From Phaseolus vulgaris (Eukaryota; Streptophyta; Magnoliopsida; Fabales; Fabaceae): DNA of 64,000 bases. The notes under the pieces are model-generated. The model ran no database searches. It was not told the origin of the DNA and was given only the letters and a program-made list of their open reading frames with translations. A program made the position numbers and the translations under genes. This document shows, piece after piece, positions 1-10,400 of the stretch; within the stretch, counting starts at the first letter, position 1; each line of letters begins with the position of its first letter. The stretch covers positions 22,103,932 to 22,167,931 of the forward strand of contig NC_023753.2 of NCBI RefSeq assembly GCF_000499845.2, in the 5' to 3' direction.

Positions 1-1239
1 TGGGCACCAACTGCACCAACCATCAGGGTGTTTAGGCATCTCGAGAGGGAGTGACAACTTCCTCCGGGACGCCTGCCTCCCCCTCCAGTGTGGGCACCAA
101 GTACGAACAGTAGGCTTCAGCCGTTAAGCCCTCCTTCGCCTCTGGGCGAAGATGAGGCCAGTAACGCGACTTGAGGCCAGATACCTCGAGACCGCAAAGT
201 ATGAGTAAGAATCAAGCAAAGGAGTTTTCCTTGGCCAAACGAGAGGTAGAGGCAAGGATAGTCGAAGGTTCACGGATGCTCACTGCCATCACAGGTCGTT
301 AAGCAGTTAACGGCAGAGGACAAGAAGGCGTGCTACCTAAAGTTCAAAGTTTTAAAGTTTGTCAAGGACGCTGTGTGAGGTTAGCATCAAAATGCTGCTA
401 GTAAAAGCGGCAAGTTAAAAACAACGTCCTCAACAAGCAAAGATGAATAAAGCAAGTAAACTAAAGTGCAAATTGTATTAATGTTATAAGTGTTTATAAC
501 GGTACAGTTTTGAAGCCCTGGTCTAAGTAGTATTCTTTCGAGAACGCCTTGGCACTATCTGCCCATGGACAATGTGGTTTGCCCTCGCAAAGGGGGAAGT
601 GTCCATCTCAGGATGTTTGCAAACAACCTGAGCAAGGGCATCTTCAAACCCAGAAGTGTAGGCATCGGCAGCATCGTCAAAGAGTTCCGCTTTGGCTTTC
701 TCGAAGTCTTCAGCTTGAACGGTGAGCTCCTCCTTAGCCTTCTCAAGGGCTTCAGCCTTTTTGGTGAGCTCCTCCTTAGTCTTCTCAAGGGCTTCAGCCT
801 TTTCGATGAGCTCAACCTCCACCTTACCCAGGTGCACCTCCCGCTCAACAGAGCGCTCTTCACGAACGACCATTTTGACTTTGTTGGCCGCAACCTCTTC
901 TTGGAGTCCCACCACCTGAGCTCGAAGTGGCACAACATTGCCCAGCAAGGTGGTGTACTCTTGGCCTTTATCATGAAGTTTCTTGTTGGCTTCTAGCTCA
1001 GCCTGTCAAAGAACACCCAGCTCCTGGGTTAGTGCGGTCTCGCGAATGAAGAAACCTTGAGCCTGGTTTGCCAATTGCTCTTTCACTAGGGCTAGTTCTT
1101 CGGGCCAATTGCTCTTTGGTCTTCTACTCTGCTTCATGGGAGGAGGAACTAGGAGAGTTATCCATGAACGAGGCAGGGCGCCCAACTGAAAAGGAATGGG
1201 AGGTGGCTGTTGTCTCAGCCTTGCGCCTCTTAAAGATAG

Positions 1240-2393
1240 TGTTAGAATATATGGCCTTAAACGAGAGGGGGGGTGAATTGTTTAAGAAAGATTTTCGTAA
1301 ACTTTTAAGCTTAGAATGAAAAATACTTCAAGAAAACCTTGATTAAGAATTCAGTTTTTCAAAACATAAAGCAAAAGCACAATACTGGAAAAACAATCAG
1401 TTGTTTTACCGAAACAATCGGTTGTTTATACTAGTTATTAATTGACAAAGCTGAATTTAAAGAGATAGGGATAGAGAAATTGTACACAGTTGTTTATACT
1501 GGTTCACTCCAAACCCAGAGCTACATCCAGTCTTCTCAGAAACCCTGAGGAAATCCACTAAGCAATCACACCTTGATCACTTACACAACAACCAAGAGAA
1601 TGACCTTGAACACCTCAAGAAACACACTCTCCTTGGTCAACACACCAACACTAAGATTGTTGATCTTGATCCCCTCAAGAACACACAACCAATCTCAGCA
1701 AAACACAGAAACGAATACTTGTTCAACAGAGTACAAGGATTACACTTGTTACAGAAGATAATCTGAAATCAATACAAGCAGAATCCTATTCCATACACTT
1801 TGATCAATCACAAACTCTTAGCAATCTCAGCTCTTTGAAAAACTCAAAAACTCTTAGGAAAAACTTTGTCAAAGATTCTTAAATCTCAAATCTATTTTTC
1901 TGAATATATTCAAAGATGTAGTTTGTTATCAAATTTTAATAAACTCTTACATTGCATTAAAAGATTGGTCAAAACATTTAATGACTGGAGCGTAAGCAGT
2001 TAAAACATTTAAAGCTCAATCAAACATAAAACAGTTTTTCTGTTATGGTCCCAAAACAAGCAATCGGTTGTTTCCTCGAATCAATCGGTTGTTTTGGTAC
2101 TTAACAGTTCAACCATTTAAAAACAGTTTTTAATCTTTTCCTCAAAACACCTAAGTATAAACAATCGGTTGTTTCGACAAAACAATCGATTGTTTTAACT
2201 TAGTTTGAAAACATTTTACTTTCACAAAGATTGAGAATGCTAATGCTTTAGATTTAATCAAAGGATGGATTACAACATATAAACTACCCCAGTACTAAGC
2301 TAAACCAGCACAACAACATCAAGCATAGCCAAGGCTTCAACATCCTTCAAAGGGTTTGGATTCTTCAAAGCTTGAACACCATTTGGTTCAACA
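1240..2393. repeat. Solo LTR R1 (family R)
   Basis: The unit begins TGTTAGAATATATGG and ends TTCAACA (TG...CA), and is flanked by a perfect 5-bp target duplication GATAG (1235-1239 and 2394-2398). It interrupts exon 2 of the Tat-1 aORF. The 1154-bp body has about six copies of the near-palindrome AACAATCGGTTGTTT in clusters near 1393-1425, 2061-2095 and 2160-2195. Related copies with their own TSDs are R2 (12766-13830) and R3 (26784-29120). No coding capacity is seen. Confidence 0.88.
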
Positions 2394-3545
2394 GATAGGG
2401 CCACCCAGATTGTCTTCTTCATCATCTGAAGCAATGACCACCACCCCTTTGCCTTTACCGATGGGGGCTGGAGGTAGAGAATCCCTAACAGTTGTCAAGG
2501 AGATTGCGACAATAGGGGTTGGGGAAGCAGGAGCAGGAGTGGCTTAGGGGAAAGATGGAGCAAGAATGACTTGGGTGGAAGGTGGGACAGGAGCGGTCTG
2601 GGTGGCAGGTGAGGCAGGGCGGCTGAGCCGCCCGTTGCAGCAGCGACGTCATCACGGATAGATAGAACCTCAACTAACCTGGCCCGCTTCTCTGCGTTTA
2701 GCACCATGCCTGCACCAAAGAAAGAAGGGATAAGAACTAAGTAAATAGGGAGAATCAGAAAACCAGTACAAGTGTAAGCTAACAGATACAAAAGAGGAAT
2801 AAACAGAGTGGTGTATGAGGAAGATCAGGAAAGGATTCCTATACCAATATAACCAGCAAGTCCAATTGGGTTGTATTCGTTCTTAATGAGTTCTATGGTG
2901 TTCAAGATCACCCCAGGCTGACCAAAACTTGGCATACCCCGCGATCAGCTGAAGAGAGCTCATCCAAGGTTTTGGCCTTCTTGAGCTTTAGCTTCCCCAC
3001 CCAATATAATGGGAATCCATCAAGGGCGGTGCGGTCGTGCTCGGAGCAGCACACCCTGAAGAACTTTCCTTTAAACCCTTTGTATGACTGCTGGAATAGG
3101 GTAAGGATAACTCTCCCTGTCACCCCGCTGAAGCTAACCCAGAGGTTTTTCCCAGGGTTTTTGGCCACGAAAAAATGGAGGAAAACGTCTACAAAGGGGG
3201 CATGGCCAAAGTAGTTACAAAGAATGGAGAAGGCCCTGATGAAGGCCCAACTGTTGGGATGCAGCTGGGCAGGGGCGACGTTTATCTCAATTAATAGCTC
3301 CCTCTCAAAGCTGTTGAAAGGGAGGCGCTTCCTAATGCGCTTGAAGACGATTTGATAGAAGAAAAAGAATGGTTCACCATCGTTGGCGCGGTTGTCTACA
3401 CAAACGGGTTCACCCTCTACACAGGGACGAACCAAGATGTAAGCATCGCACTCTCTCCCGAACGCTCTACCCTTGAAATCAGGTTCGCTGTCCAGGTGTT
3501 CTGATATGATTCCACTAGCCAAATAGAGATTATTCTTTGACATTC

Positions 3546-4582
3546 TGTGGAATCAACTTGAGTTGGAGATAGCTTAGGCACTTTTAATAGAATTGGATCA
3601 ATGTTCTATATTTCAAGAACTCACCAAAACTTGCACCAAACACCAAACTCATATGGAAGATCCATCTATTGCCAATTGAACCGATTAAATTGTGTACAAA
3701 AGCAAAAGGACCGAATAGAAAGCTACAATACTGAAATTGAACCGAACAAAACAAAAGAAATGAAGAAGAATCAAATAGAAACAACCAAGGAGAAGATGAA
3801 TCGAAGCATATTCAGAAACAAGCTAAAATACCGAATGAAAATGCTAGAAAAGTAAACTAAGACATGTTTTAGCTTCATATGAACATGGAGATGAAAGAAA
3901 GAAGAACTTATGGAGATGAAGGACTTGGTTTGGTGATCACGCCACTTGGATGGTGAAGGCTCCAAGATAAGTGAGCTAGTGCCGCCACTTGAGAGAACCA
4001 AATGCACTCAAGATAAGACAAGGTGAAGGAGAAGACAAAGTTCTCACAATTCTCTCTCAAATTGAGTAGAGTTTCTCTATTACCAATTTCAATTCTGCAT
4101 TTTACAAGAGCCCACACCTCTATTTATAGTGTGAGGGTGCTGGAAACTAGGTGGGAAAATTCAAATAAAACTCATTTGAAATTCCCACCAAAAACAAGTC
4201 ACATGGGAGGTGTGACTTTTTTCTACTATGACACCTCCTAAAAACTACACCTACACCTACTCTCCTAAGTCACATGGATAATGTGACTTTATTTTACATT
4301 TTCACACTTCTTTATTTAATATCCACACCTCCTACAACTATACAAGAGTAATTCAAATGATACTCTTTTATTTAATGCTTGGCCTTGCCCCTCATGGGAT
4401 GGACTTGGGCTTTTTGGGCTTTGGCCTTCTTGGGCTTGGGCTTGGACTTTGGGCTTGGGCCTCATCTTTATTTTATGTCTTCTTTTAATTTTGAGAAGAC
4501 TAGAAGGAAGAACTTCAAATGTGAAGGCGAATGTCCTCTTCCTTCATTAATAAAAGCCTCCTTTATTTGATTCTCATCATGT
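3546..4582 (-). repeat. LTR-B-like insertion inside the Tat-1 aORF
   Basis: About 1 kb of non-coding DNA splits the aORF. Read on the minus strand it has a TATA box (ctataaatag near 4112-4124) followed by a transcript-leader-like stretch. That stretch is clearly related to the LTRs of Gypsy-B: shared blocks include gtcttatcttgagtg and ccaagtggcgtgatc, as at 38090-38155. The edges are approximate. A clean target duplication was not resolved; ATTCT occurs at both sides, but without TG/CA ends. Confidence 0.55.
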
Positions 4583-5262
4583 TCCCTTCAGTCAGCAAGA
4601 GAGGTGAGAGAGGTTTTTCAGCGAGGAGCTCGTTGGAAGCCCAGGGGTACAAGGGCCTATAGTTGACGCTAGGAGGAGGAGGGTTGGCGATGACTTTCGT
4701 TCGTGCCATGATGAAGAAAGTTAAGAAAAACAAGGAAAGAAGAAAGCAAAGGTTCAACAAGGGGAAACTATGGTATGAGACTAAAGAAACCTAGAAAACT
4801 CTACTCTCGTAGAAGAACCCAGAAAGCATAGCAACGAAGAAGATGCAGAAGAAAACTCAAAATGTGGAAATATAAACAGTCTCAGGCAATTATCAATGCG
4901 CAAACCATAAGTAAAGAACAATCAATGGAGAAAAACCGTACCTGTGGTTGTAGATGAGTGAAAGTTTCGGTTTTTGCGAAGGATGAAAACCAGAGAGCTC
5001 GAGGAAGAAGATGAAGAGTGCAAGAGAAGTTTCAAGTGCATGAAGCGTGCGTTTTTGAAAGACTTAACGTAAACTTGAGAAGTGCAAGCGACGTTAAGCC
5101 TCAGTCGCATGATTAAGACACATGTGCGTTGATTACAACATGAACAAGAAGGTGTCACTTCAGTACACTATGCACGTCCTGTCACAGGAAGCCATGTAGG
5201 TCGGTAGGACGAGGCCATAGTCTCTTCACTGAACAAGTTGACAGCTCGAGACTGGGGGCTTG

Positions 5263-6130
5263 TGTATCGACCGGTCCTCGGCCACAGGCGTTGAGACCCC
5301 GAAGGTGGGGTCCACTGGAAAGATCAGCAGGACGGGAAGGAGTCTCGTTAGGCTCATGAGTAAGGGAGCTGAGGAGGGGGCGACACCAAGGCAGGGCGTG
5401 GAGTCCTCGGGCCTCGGCACCTCAACAGTAAAGATGGACAAAGAAAGGTGGCTTTCAAATCACACCCCAGTTGCCAGTAGGGAGAGGCCCAGATCACGAG
5501 GGATCCGTGCATGGGGTGTAGGGATGCGGTAGTACGCACCACCGTTAAAGAGCCACTGGGAAAGAAACGACTCGTTAGGGTCACGTCCCAGGGGTGATCT
5601 GCATGCATGGCACGTTAGTAAGGCAGAGAACTCCCAAGGCGGATGACTCAGAGATTGGGTGCATGAGTTAGCATCAAAGCAGTCATCTCGCGCTAGTAAC
5701 ACTGCGGCAGGGTAGTCTTACACACTAAATAGCCCTAAGTCTAGGTGTTAGTGTCGCTAAGGCGCACCTACACGATGCTTAAGTCACAGTTAAACAGAAG
5801 GGCAGAAACACTGAAAGGTATATAATGGAAACTACAGACATAACCAGGTACGTTCTAGAACACATTACGCTTCACTAGTACGCATTACACATTTCTGAGA
5901 GAAGCAACACTGAGGGAGAAAGAACACACACACAGTGCTCTCAGAGTTAAAGTTTGGTGTTCATTGCCAGGAGTTTAACTTGAGCGTCGGAGTGTAAATG
6001 GCCGCAAGGGCGCCCATTGTCTCTTTGTTTTCAGGTGTTTCCATCGGAGGAAAGGGACGTGGGAGCAGAGGGTTCTTGGATGCGAAGTTATCAAAGACGC
6101 ACAAAGACAGTCAGGTCAACCGGTGGGAAG
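5263..6130 (+). repeat. 3' LTR of Tat-1 with polypurine tract
   Basis: The LTR starts TGTATCGACCGG right after a polypurine-like tract (gactgggggcttg, 5250-5262), as expected for a 3' LTR on the plus strand. A TATA-like tatataatgg lies near 5819. The U5 end carries ttgagcgtcgga (about 5980) and gtcaaccggt (about 6114-6124), motifs also present in inverse orientation in solo LTR T (27579-28770). The exact right end is uncertain by a few bases because the last bases are not a clear CA; beyond about 6130 the DNA is copia gag. Confidence 0.72.
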
Positions 6131-6539
6131 ACTCCTTGTCTAACGGAGTTAACTTCTTGAAGAATATCAGATATACAAAAATAATACCCTTTTGAAAACC
6201 TTTCTCTTATATCATCCCACAAATCCTGAACATTGCCAATATATATGGTACTTTGCGCGCGATTTGAACGTTGAGAATGCGAGTAATCCATGAGATCACC
6301 ATCATGTTGCATCTTTTCCAAACATTGCGAGCTGAATTTTTTCTTGCAGGTTCTTTAAGGTTTTCGTTGATGAATTTGATTTTATTCTTTGATAACAAAA
6401 CATGTTTCATTCCACAACTCCATGTATGATAGTTAGCACCATCTAAAATAGGTGTAACAAGAACCACTCCTGGATTCTCCCTAGGATGCAAATAATACAT
6501 ACTAGATGGGTTTTGTGATGGATCCATGAATCTTGACAA
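6131..6539 (-). pseudogene. Ty1/copia gag N-terminal fragment (element C1)
   Basis: Starting at the ATG at 6539, the translation contains the typical copia Gag opening: 'HPRENPG', then 'LDGANYHTW', then 'WDDIRERFSKG' and 'ILQEVNSVRQG'. A frameshift lies near 6207-6235. The gene is cut at about 6130 by the Tat-1 LTR, so only about 130 codons remain. Gag would form the virus-like particle; this copy cannot. A primer binding site and LTR lie directly upstream (6640 onward). Confidence 0.8.
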
Positions 6540-6639
6540 AAAGAAAAAAAAACAAATCAGAAAGAGGGAAAAAATTATAACGGAGAGGATAAAAGAAGAA
6601 AGACAAGAAAAGGATGGAAGAGGAACAAAGCAAGATCAA

Positions 6640-6823
6640 CCCGCTCTAATACCATATTGTGATTCCTCCATGGTATGCCGAAGATAACGGAAGACTAATT
6701 TACTCATTCAACGATAATGAAAAGCATTGTATGTGCACCAAGAGGAACAAACGAAAACAAAACAGAGTTAGTAGAATAATTTCTAATATGTTATTCATGT
6801 TCTGGAAAAAATAATACAAATAG
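6640..6823 (-). repeat. PBS and 5' LTR start of copia C1
   Basis: On the minus strand TGGTATTAGAGCGGG (6640-6654) matches the initiator-Met tRNA primer binding site used by most plant copia elements. The LTR is expected to begin just beyond, near 6659 (plus-strand TGTGATTCC). Its body is interrupted at 6823 by a MITE and then by the MULE; where it continues after 10777 is not clear. Confidence 0.6.
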
Positions 6824-7192
6824 GACTGTTTCTTCCTGCACCTCCATATCTTCTTCTGCCACCTCCATACACAACATGAAAATACATTTTTCTCCTTCTT
6901 GTGTCACCTCCATAGAGTAGTTTCTGGATTATGTAGTCCGGAAACTCATTTGAAAAAAGACTTCCAGATTACATAATCCAAAAGCTAAATAAGACTTCCG
7001 AATTATGTAATCCGGAAAGTAATCATGTATATGAAAAAAGGCTACCGGATTATGTAATCCGGAAGGTAATTACAAATTTAAAAAATAACTTCCGGATTAC
7101 ATAATCCAGAATATTATAGAGGGGCATTTTCGAAAATTTGAAAAATTATGGAGGTGAGAGAAGAAGGTATGGAGGTGCAGGAAGAAACAGTC
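6824..7192. mobile_element. Mutator-type MITE, 369 bp
   Basis: Inverted ends match for about 45 bp with few mismatches, beginning GACTGTTTCTTCCTGCACC. The flanking 9-mers TACAAATAG (6815-6823) and TACAAAGAG (7193-7201) are an 8/9 target duplication, the length typical of Mutator elements. The interior contains about six copies of a palindromic CCGGATTACATAATCC-type unit and no ORF. It lies only 18 bp from the 7211-10768 MULE, whose ends share the CTTCTTCxTGCACCTCCAT core, so it is a likely non-autonomous relative. Confidence 0.85.
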
Positions 7193-7539
7193 TACAAAGA
7201 GTTATTTGTAGAGTGCTTCTTCTTGCACCTCCATCCCTTCTTCAGCCACCCCCATACACTTTTAAAATTCCAAAATTGTCCTTCAGTAAAAAAAGATAAA
7301 AATAGAAAATTTGTTTTACCTTTCTTCGCATAGTGAAAACGAAGGTGTTTGGTCATTGGTGTTTGGTGCTTGGTGCTTGCTGGTTGCCGTAGTCGTTGTG
7401 ATAGTGGTGCTTGTGGTGGTAGTGTCAGTGGTAACCGTGGTGGTGTTGTTGTTGTGGTGGGTGATCTTCACGGCTCGTATTCTCAGTTCGTCATTGTAAG
7501 GTAAGTCTTCGTGCTTTAAACACTTATTTCTCCGGAATA

Positions 7540-7935
7540 GGTTAATCCGCTAGATCACCAGATTGTATAATCTGTGCAATGAACTTCATGTTATCCACCC
7601 CTATAATCCGGAATGTTTTTACAATCCGTAAGACAACATTAAAGTGATCCAGATTAGTTAAACCGGAGGTAAACCGGATTCGAAACAAACATACTCACTT
7701 TTTCGAATTGTGTAATCCGGTACAAAATGAACTATGGATTACATAATCTGGAAGTCATTTTAGAAATTTAAATATGACTTATGGATTATGTAATCCAAAA
7801 TGCAATTTGCTGTTTTAATTTGACTTATGGATTAAACAATCCGGAAGTCACTTTGAAGTTGTGAAATGCATTACGGATTATCTAATCTGGAAGGTACTAT
7901 TTTACTTATGGATTACACTATCCGGAATGGTAATT
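7540..7935. repeat. Left subterminal palindrome array of the MULE
   Basis: Imperfect copies of a unit close to ttCCGGATTAcgTAATCCgg recur about every 40-70 bp, in both orientations, between the left terminal repeat and the transposase gene. Each unit is nearly self-complementary. In other DNA transposons such subterminal repeats can be transposase-binding sites; that role here is inference. Confidence 0.7.
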
Positions 7936-8005
7936 GAATGTTGTTTTTATTTTGCATACTTGTGTGAATTTATGAAAATTAGAATAAAGTAGAAATTTAT
8001 GTTTT

Positions 8006-9095
8006 ATGAATGAAGGTGTAAGTATGGACATGGAGGTTGGATTGATTACAAAAAGATCGGATGAAGTAGAAATGATATATATGGAAGAATTAATGAATTT
8101 TGAGCATCAACATGAATTAGTTGAAGAGGATTATGTTACTCATTTTACAACAGATGAGGTGAATAAAATTTCATTCTATTTATGTTTATTGCTTTATAAT
8201 TTGAAGAATTGATTTTGTATATATTGTTGGAATAACTTTGTGTAGGTTTTTCCTTCGCGAGAAGACTTACTTGAATGGGTTCGTAAGGTTGCTTATAGAC
8301 TTGGTTTTGTTATTGTAATTATTAGGTCTGACATAGCAAATGGAAAGCAAGGGAGAAAAACATATGTCTTGTTAGGCTGTGAAAGGGGGGAGGGGGGTAG
8401 TTACAGAAAGTATAAGGATGGTTTGGAGGTTACTATAACTTGTACTCGAAAATGTCAATGTCCCTTTAAATTGCGAGGTAAACCTATTGGAAAGGGTCAA
8501 GGTTGGGTACTTAAGGTAATATGAGGTACTCATAATCATGATTTGTATGATACATTAGTTGGTCATCCATATGCGGGCAGATTAAAAGCGAATGAACATT
8601 CCATGCTTGTTGATATGACTAAAAGCATGGTTAAACCAAGTAGCATACTACGTACTTTGAAGGAGAATAATGAGGATAATATGACAACAATAAAGCAAGT
8701 ATACAATGCAAGATACTCATACAAGAGATCAGTTAGAGGACCACGAACTGAATTACAACAGTTAATGATGTTGTTAGACCGTGACAACTATCTTCACTGG
8801 AGTACGTGTCATGAGTCTTCCAATATTGTTAGTGATATTTTTTGGACTCATCCTGATGCTGTGAAACTTTTGAATGCATTTAACATTGTATTCTTGATGG
8901 ATACGACTTATAAAACAAACAAATATCGGCTGCCTTTGCTTGAGATTGTTGGTGTGACTTGTACAGGTTTGTCCTTTTCTGCTGGTTTTGCATTCTTATC
9001 TAGCGAGAAGGAAAAGAACTTCATATGGGCACTACAAAAATTTAGAGGGTCACTTTTAACATCGCATGTGGGGCCTGAAGTCATTGTTTGTGATA
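8006..9095 (+). pseudogene. MULE transposase with FAR1-type DNA-binding domain, truncated
   Basis: Exon 1 starts at ATG 8006 and ends at about 8157 (...TDE); a gt...ag intron (8158-8245) leads to exon 2 (VFPSREDLLEWV...). Exon 2 encodes a FAR1/WRKY-GCM1-like zinc-binding N-terminus (RKCQCPFKLRG ... GTHNHDL), then a spacer, then the start of the MULE DDE domain (FLMDTTYKTNKYRLPLL, first catalytic Asp; LSSEKEKNFIWAL). A TGA at 8522-8524 replaces the residue just before GTHNH, a position that is normally a zinc-binding Cys in this family. The frame ends at about 9095 after GPEVIVCDR, where the sequence jumps into the antisense PMD gene, so the rest of the catalytic domain and the C-terminus are missing. 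Confidence 0.8.
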
Positions 9096-9104
9096 GATAC
9101 AGAT

Positions 9105-9953
9105 GTGGCACTTTTATCTGCAAAAATAGTGCATCCAACCACATGCAACAAGTAAGCTCTAACAGCACACTCCCAAGCCTCTTGAGCGCAACATTCCGCA
9201 TATATATCTCGAAGCCAACTCAATCGTACGTGGACGCCTCGACACTGCCTCATCTCAGCCTTCCCACGAGCCTCCTCCACCCTTAATAACTCAGTTAAAA
9301 TAGTTGCAGCTTCGTTGTACTCTAAGGGCACATACGTAGGGAATTGACCCAAAATGTGTAAAAGATATGACACATCATCAAGTGTGATAGTCATCTCACC
9401 TATGGGAAGGTGGAAGGAGTTTGTCTCAGCATGTTTGTCTCAGCATGCCACCTTTCAACAAAGGCTGAAATCAACCCCCTGTCCCCCACCTCATAGCTTA
9501 TATTACACAGACTAAATAATCCAGAATTTTGTATAAGAACTTCAATCTCAGCATGAGGCATCCCAAATTTACGTAATTTGGGGGATACCAATTTAAGTTC
9601 TCCTCGATCCTAATACAAAATTTGTATATATTTAATATAATTAAATCAATTTAAACAATAATTAACAAAAACAATTTAATTGAAGATTTTTTCGTTCTTA
9701 CCTCACCATTCCAAAGCTTAACAGCAACATGGTCAGCAAAACTTACCAGCAAAGACATATCAGAAGGTCCTCCAGGAAACCCTTCTCCCTGGTCCATTTG
9801 TCTATCATCATGTAATTCTTGTTGATTGTCATTATCAATATTAACATCAACACCAATTCTTTCCTCCACAACACCTTGATCTCTTCTACGGACGGATGTC
9901 GTTGGTCTTGTTCGATCATGACCTTGAGATCCACCACCTCTTGTTTTAGCCAT
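9105..9953 (-). pseudogene. Plant mobile domain (MAIN-like / PP7-like long-form) gene fragment carried by the MULE
   Basis: Start ATG at 9953 (MAKTRGGGSQGHD). Exon 1 is 9953-9702, followed by a gt...ag intron (9701-9610) and exon 2 from 9609 (DRGELKLVSPKLRKFG). Family landmarks of the plant mobile domain are visible: 'ERWHAET', 'GEMTITLDDV', 'QCRG.HVRLSWLRD', and 'VRAYLLHVVGCTIFADKSATSV'. A 14-bp tandem duplication of tttgtctcagcatg near 9418-9446 shifts the frame between ERWHAET and MTITL. The gene ends at the junction with the transposase at about 9100, so the C-terminal half is missing. PMD proteins act in silencing and meristem maintenance in Arabidopsis; PMD ORFs are also known inside plant transposons. 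Here it is dead and faces the transposase tail to tail. Confidence 0.8.
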
Positions 9954-10053
9954 ATCTGTCATAGGTGAACCATGGCACATAATCTAAAAAAAAGTTCTTC
10001 AACGGAAAACAAAATAAACTAAACAAGATTGCATACGTGAAACTCCAAAAAAA

Positions 10054-10400
10054 AAGTCACTTCCGGATTAGCTAATCCGAAATCCTAAAATTAATACTAC
10101 CGGATTATCTAATCCGAAACCAACTTAACCAACAACAACTATTACGTAATCCGAAACATTCAAAAACACATACTGGATTATATAATCCATAACTAATTAA
10201 ACACTACCGGATTATTTAATCCGAAAGCCTATGTAATCCAAAACTATTCAAAAAGACTACCAAATTTGGAACTATTGAAAAAGACTACCGGATTATTAAA
10301 TACGGAACCTAACTACACACTATCAGATTTAAAAATCTTTGTGATGCGGAACAAAGACAATGCATGCTTTAAAACAATTCCTCTACAAAAAATCCGGAAC
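10054..10400. repeat. Right subterminal palindrome array of the MULE
   Basis: About eight degenerate copies of the accGGATTAtxTAATCCgaa unit recur at about 30-60 bp spacing, mirroring the left array. From 10400 to 10640 follows a GC-richer stretch without a supported ORF, then the right terminal inverted repeat. Confidence 0.65.

Larger units (their letters stand above)
523..4709 (-). pseudogene. Antisense ORF (aORF) of Tat-1, putative gypsy-type transposon protein, broken
   Basis: The likely start is the ATG at 4709 (MARTKV). The N-terminal stretch reads to about 4585, is cut by an LTR-like insertion, and resumes at 3543 as the conserved domain (2908-3543) of the 'putative gypsy type transposon' class (Pfam PF04195 by my recognition). 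After a one-base frameshift near 2908 the frame runs to an intron donor near 2838; exon 2 begins near 2710 and is cut by solo LTR R1 (1240-2393). The C-terminal exon (about 1239-523) is a heptad-like coiled coil of repeated 'KAEALEKAKEEL' units, closed by a Y-x2-GFE-x-AL-x-Q...HP-x-x-D motif shared with the Tat-2 copy. The function of this protein in Tat elements is unknown. Intron position and both end motifs agree with the Tat-2 copy, so the gene model is well supported although it is dead. Confidence 0.7.
1..6130 (+). mobile_element. Tat-1: 3' part of a Tat-lineage Ty3/gypsy element
   Basis: The element enters from the left window edge and ends in the LTR at 5263-6130, so its pol lies outside. 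It is assigned to the Tat lineage because it carries an ORF antisense to the element just upstream of the 3' LTR, a known trait of several Tat groups, and because that ORF matches a second copy in Tat-2 at 18328-19960. Bases 1-522 are spacer between pol and the antisense ORF; no ORF is convincing there. Two later insertions split it: solo LTR R1 (1240-2393) and an LTR-B-like unit (about 3546-4582). Tat-1 itself lies in a copia gag gene that resumes at 6131. Confidence 0.75.

Noticed and set aside
565..996. Open frame of 143 codons on the plus strand
   Set aside because: Shadow of the minus-strand coiled-coil aORF; its Leu/Ser-rich repeats are the complement of the Lys/Glu heptads.
4379..4570. 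Frame with repeated glycine, leucine and phenylalanine, looking like a membrane segment
   Set aside because: It lies in a simple tgggcttggac-type repeat within an LTR-like insertion; no homologue recognised.
5226..5702. Overlapping ORFs with Arg/Pro-rich products
   Set aside because: They fall in the GC-rich U3 of the Tat-1 LTR and do not resemble any protein.
6900..7110. Possible CRISPR-like direct repeats
   Set aside because: The repeats are short palindromes of unequal spacing inside a MITE in a plant genome; no CRISPR context.
7311..7499. Valine-rich 62-codon frame
   Set aside because: Product of a gtggtg-rich stretch beside the MULE left end; similar low-complexity appears at the other MULE end, so not a gene.
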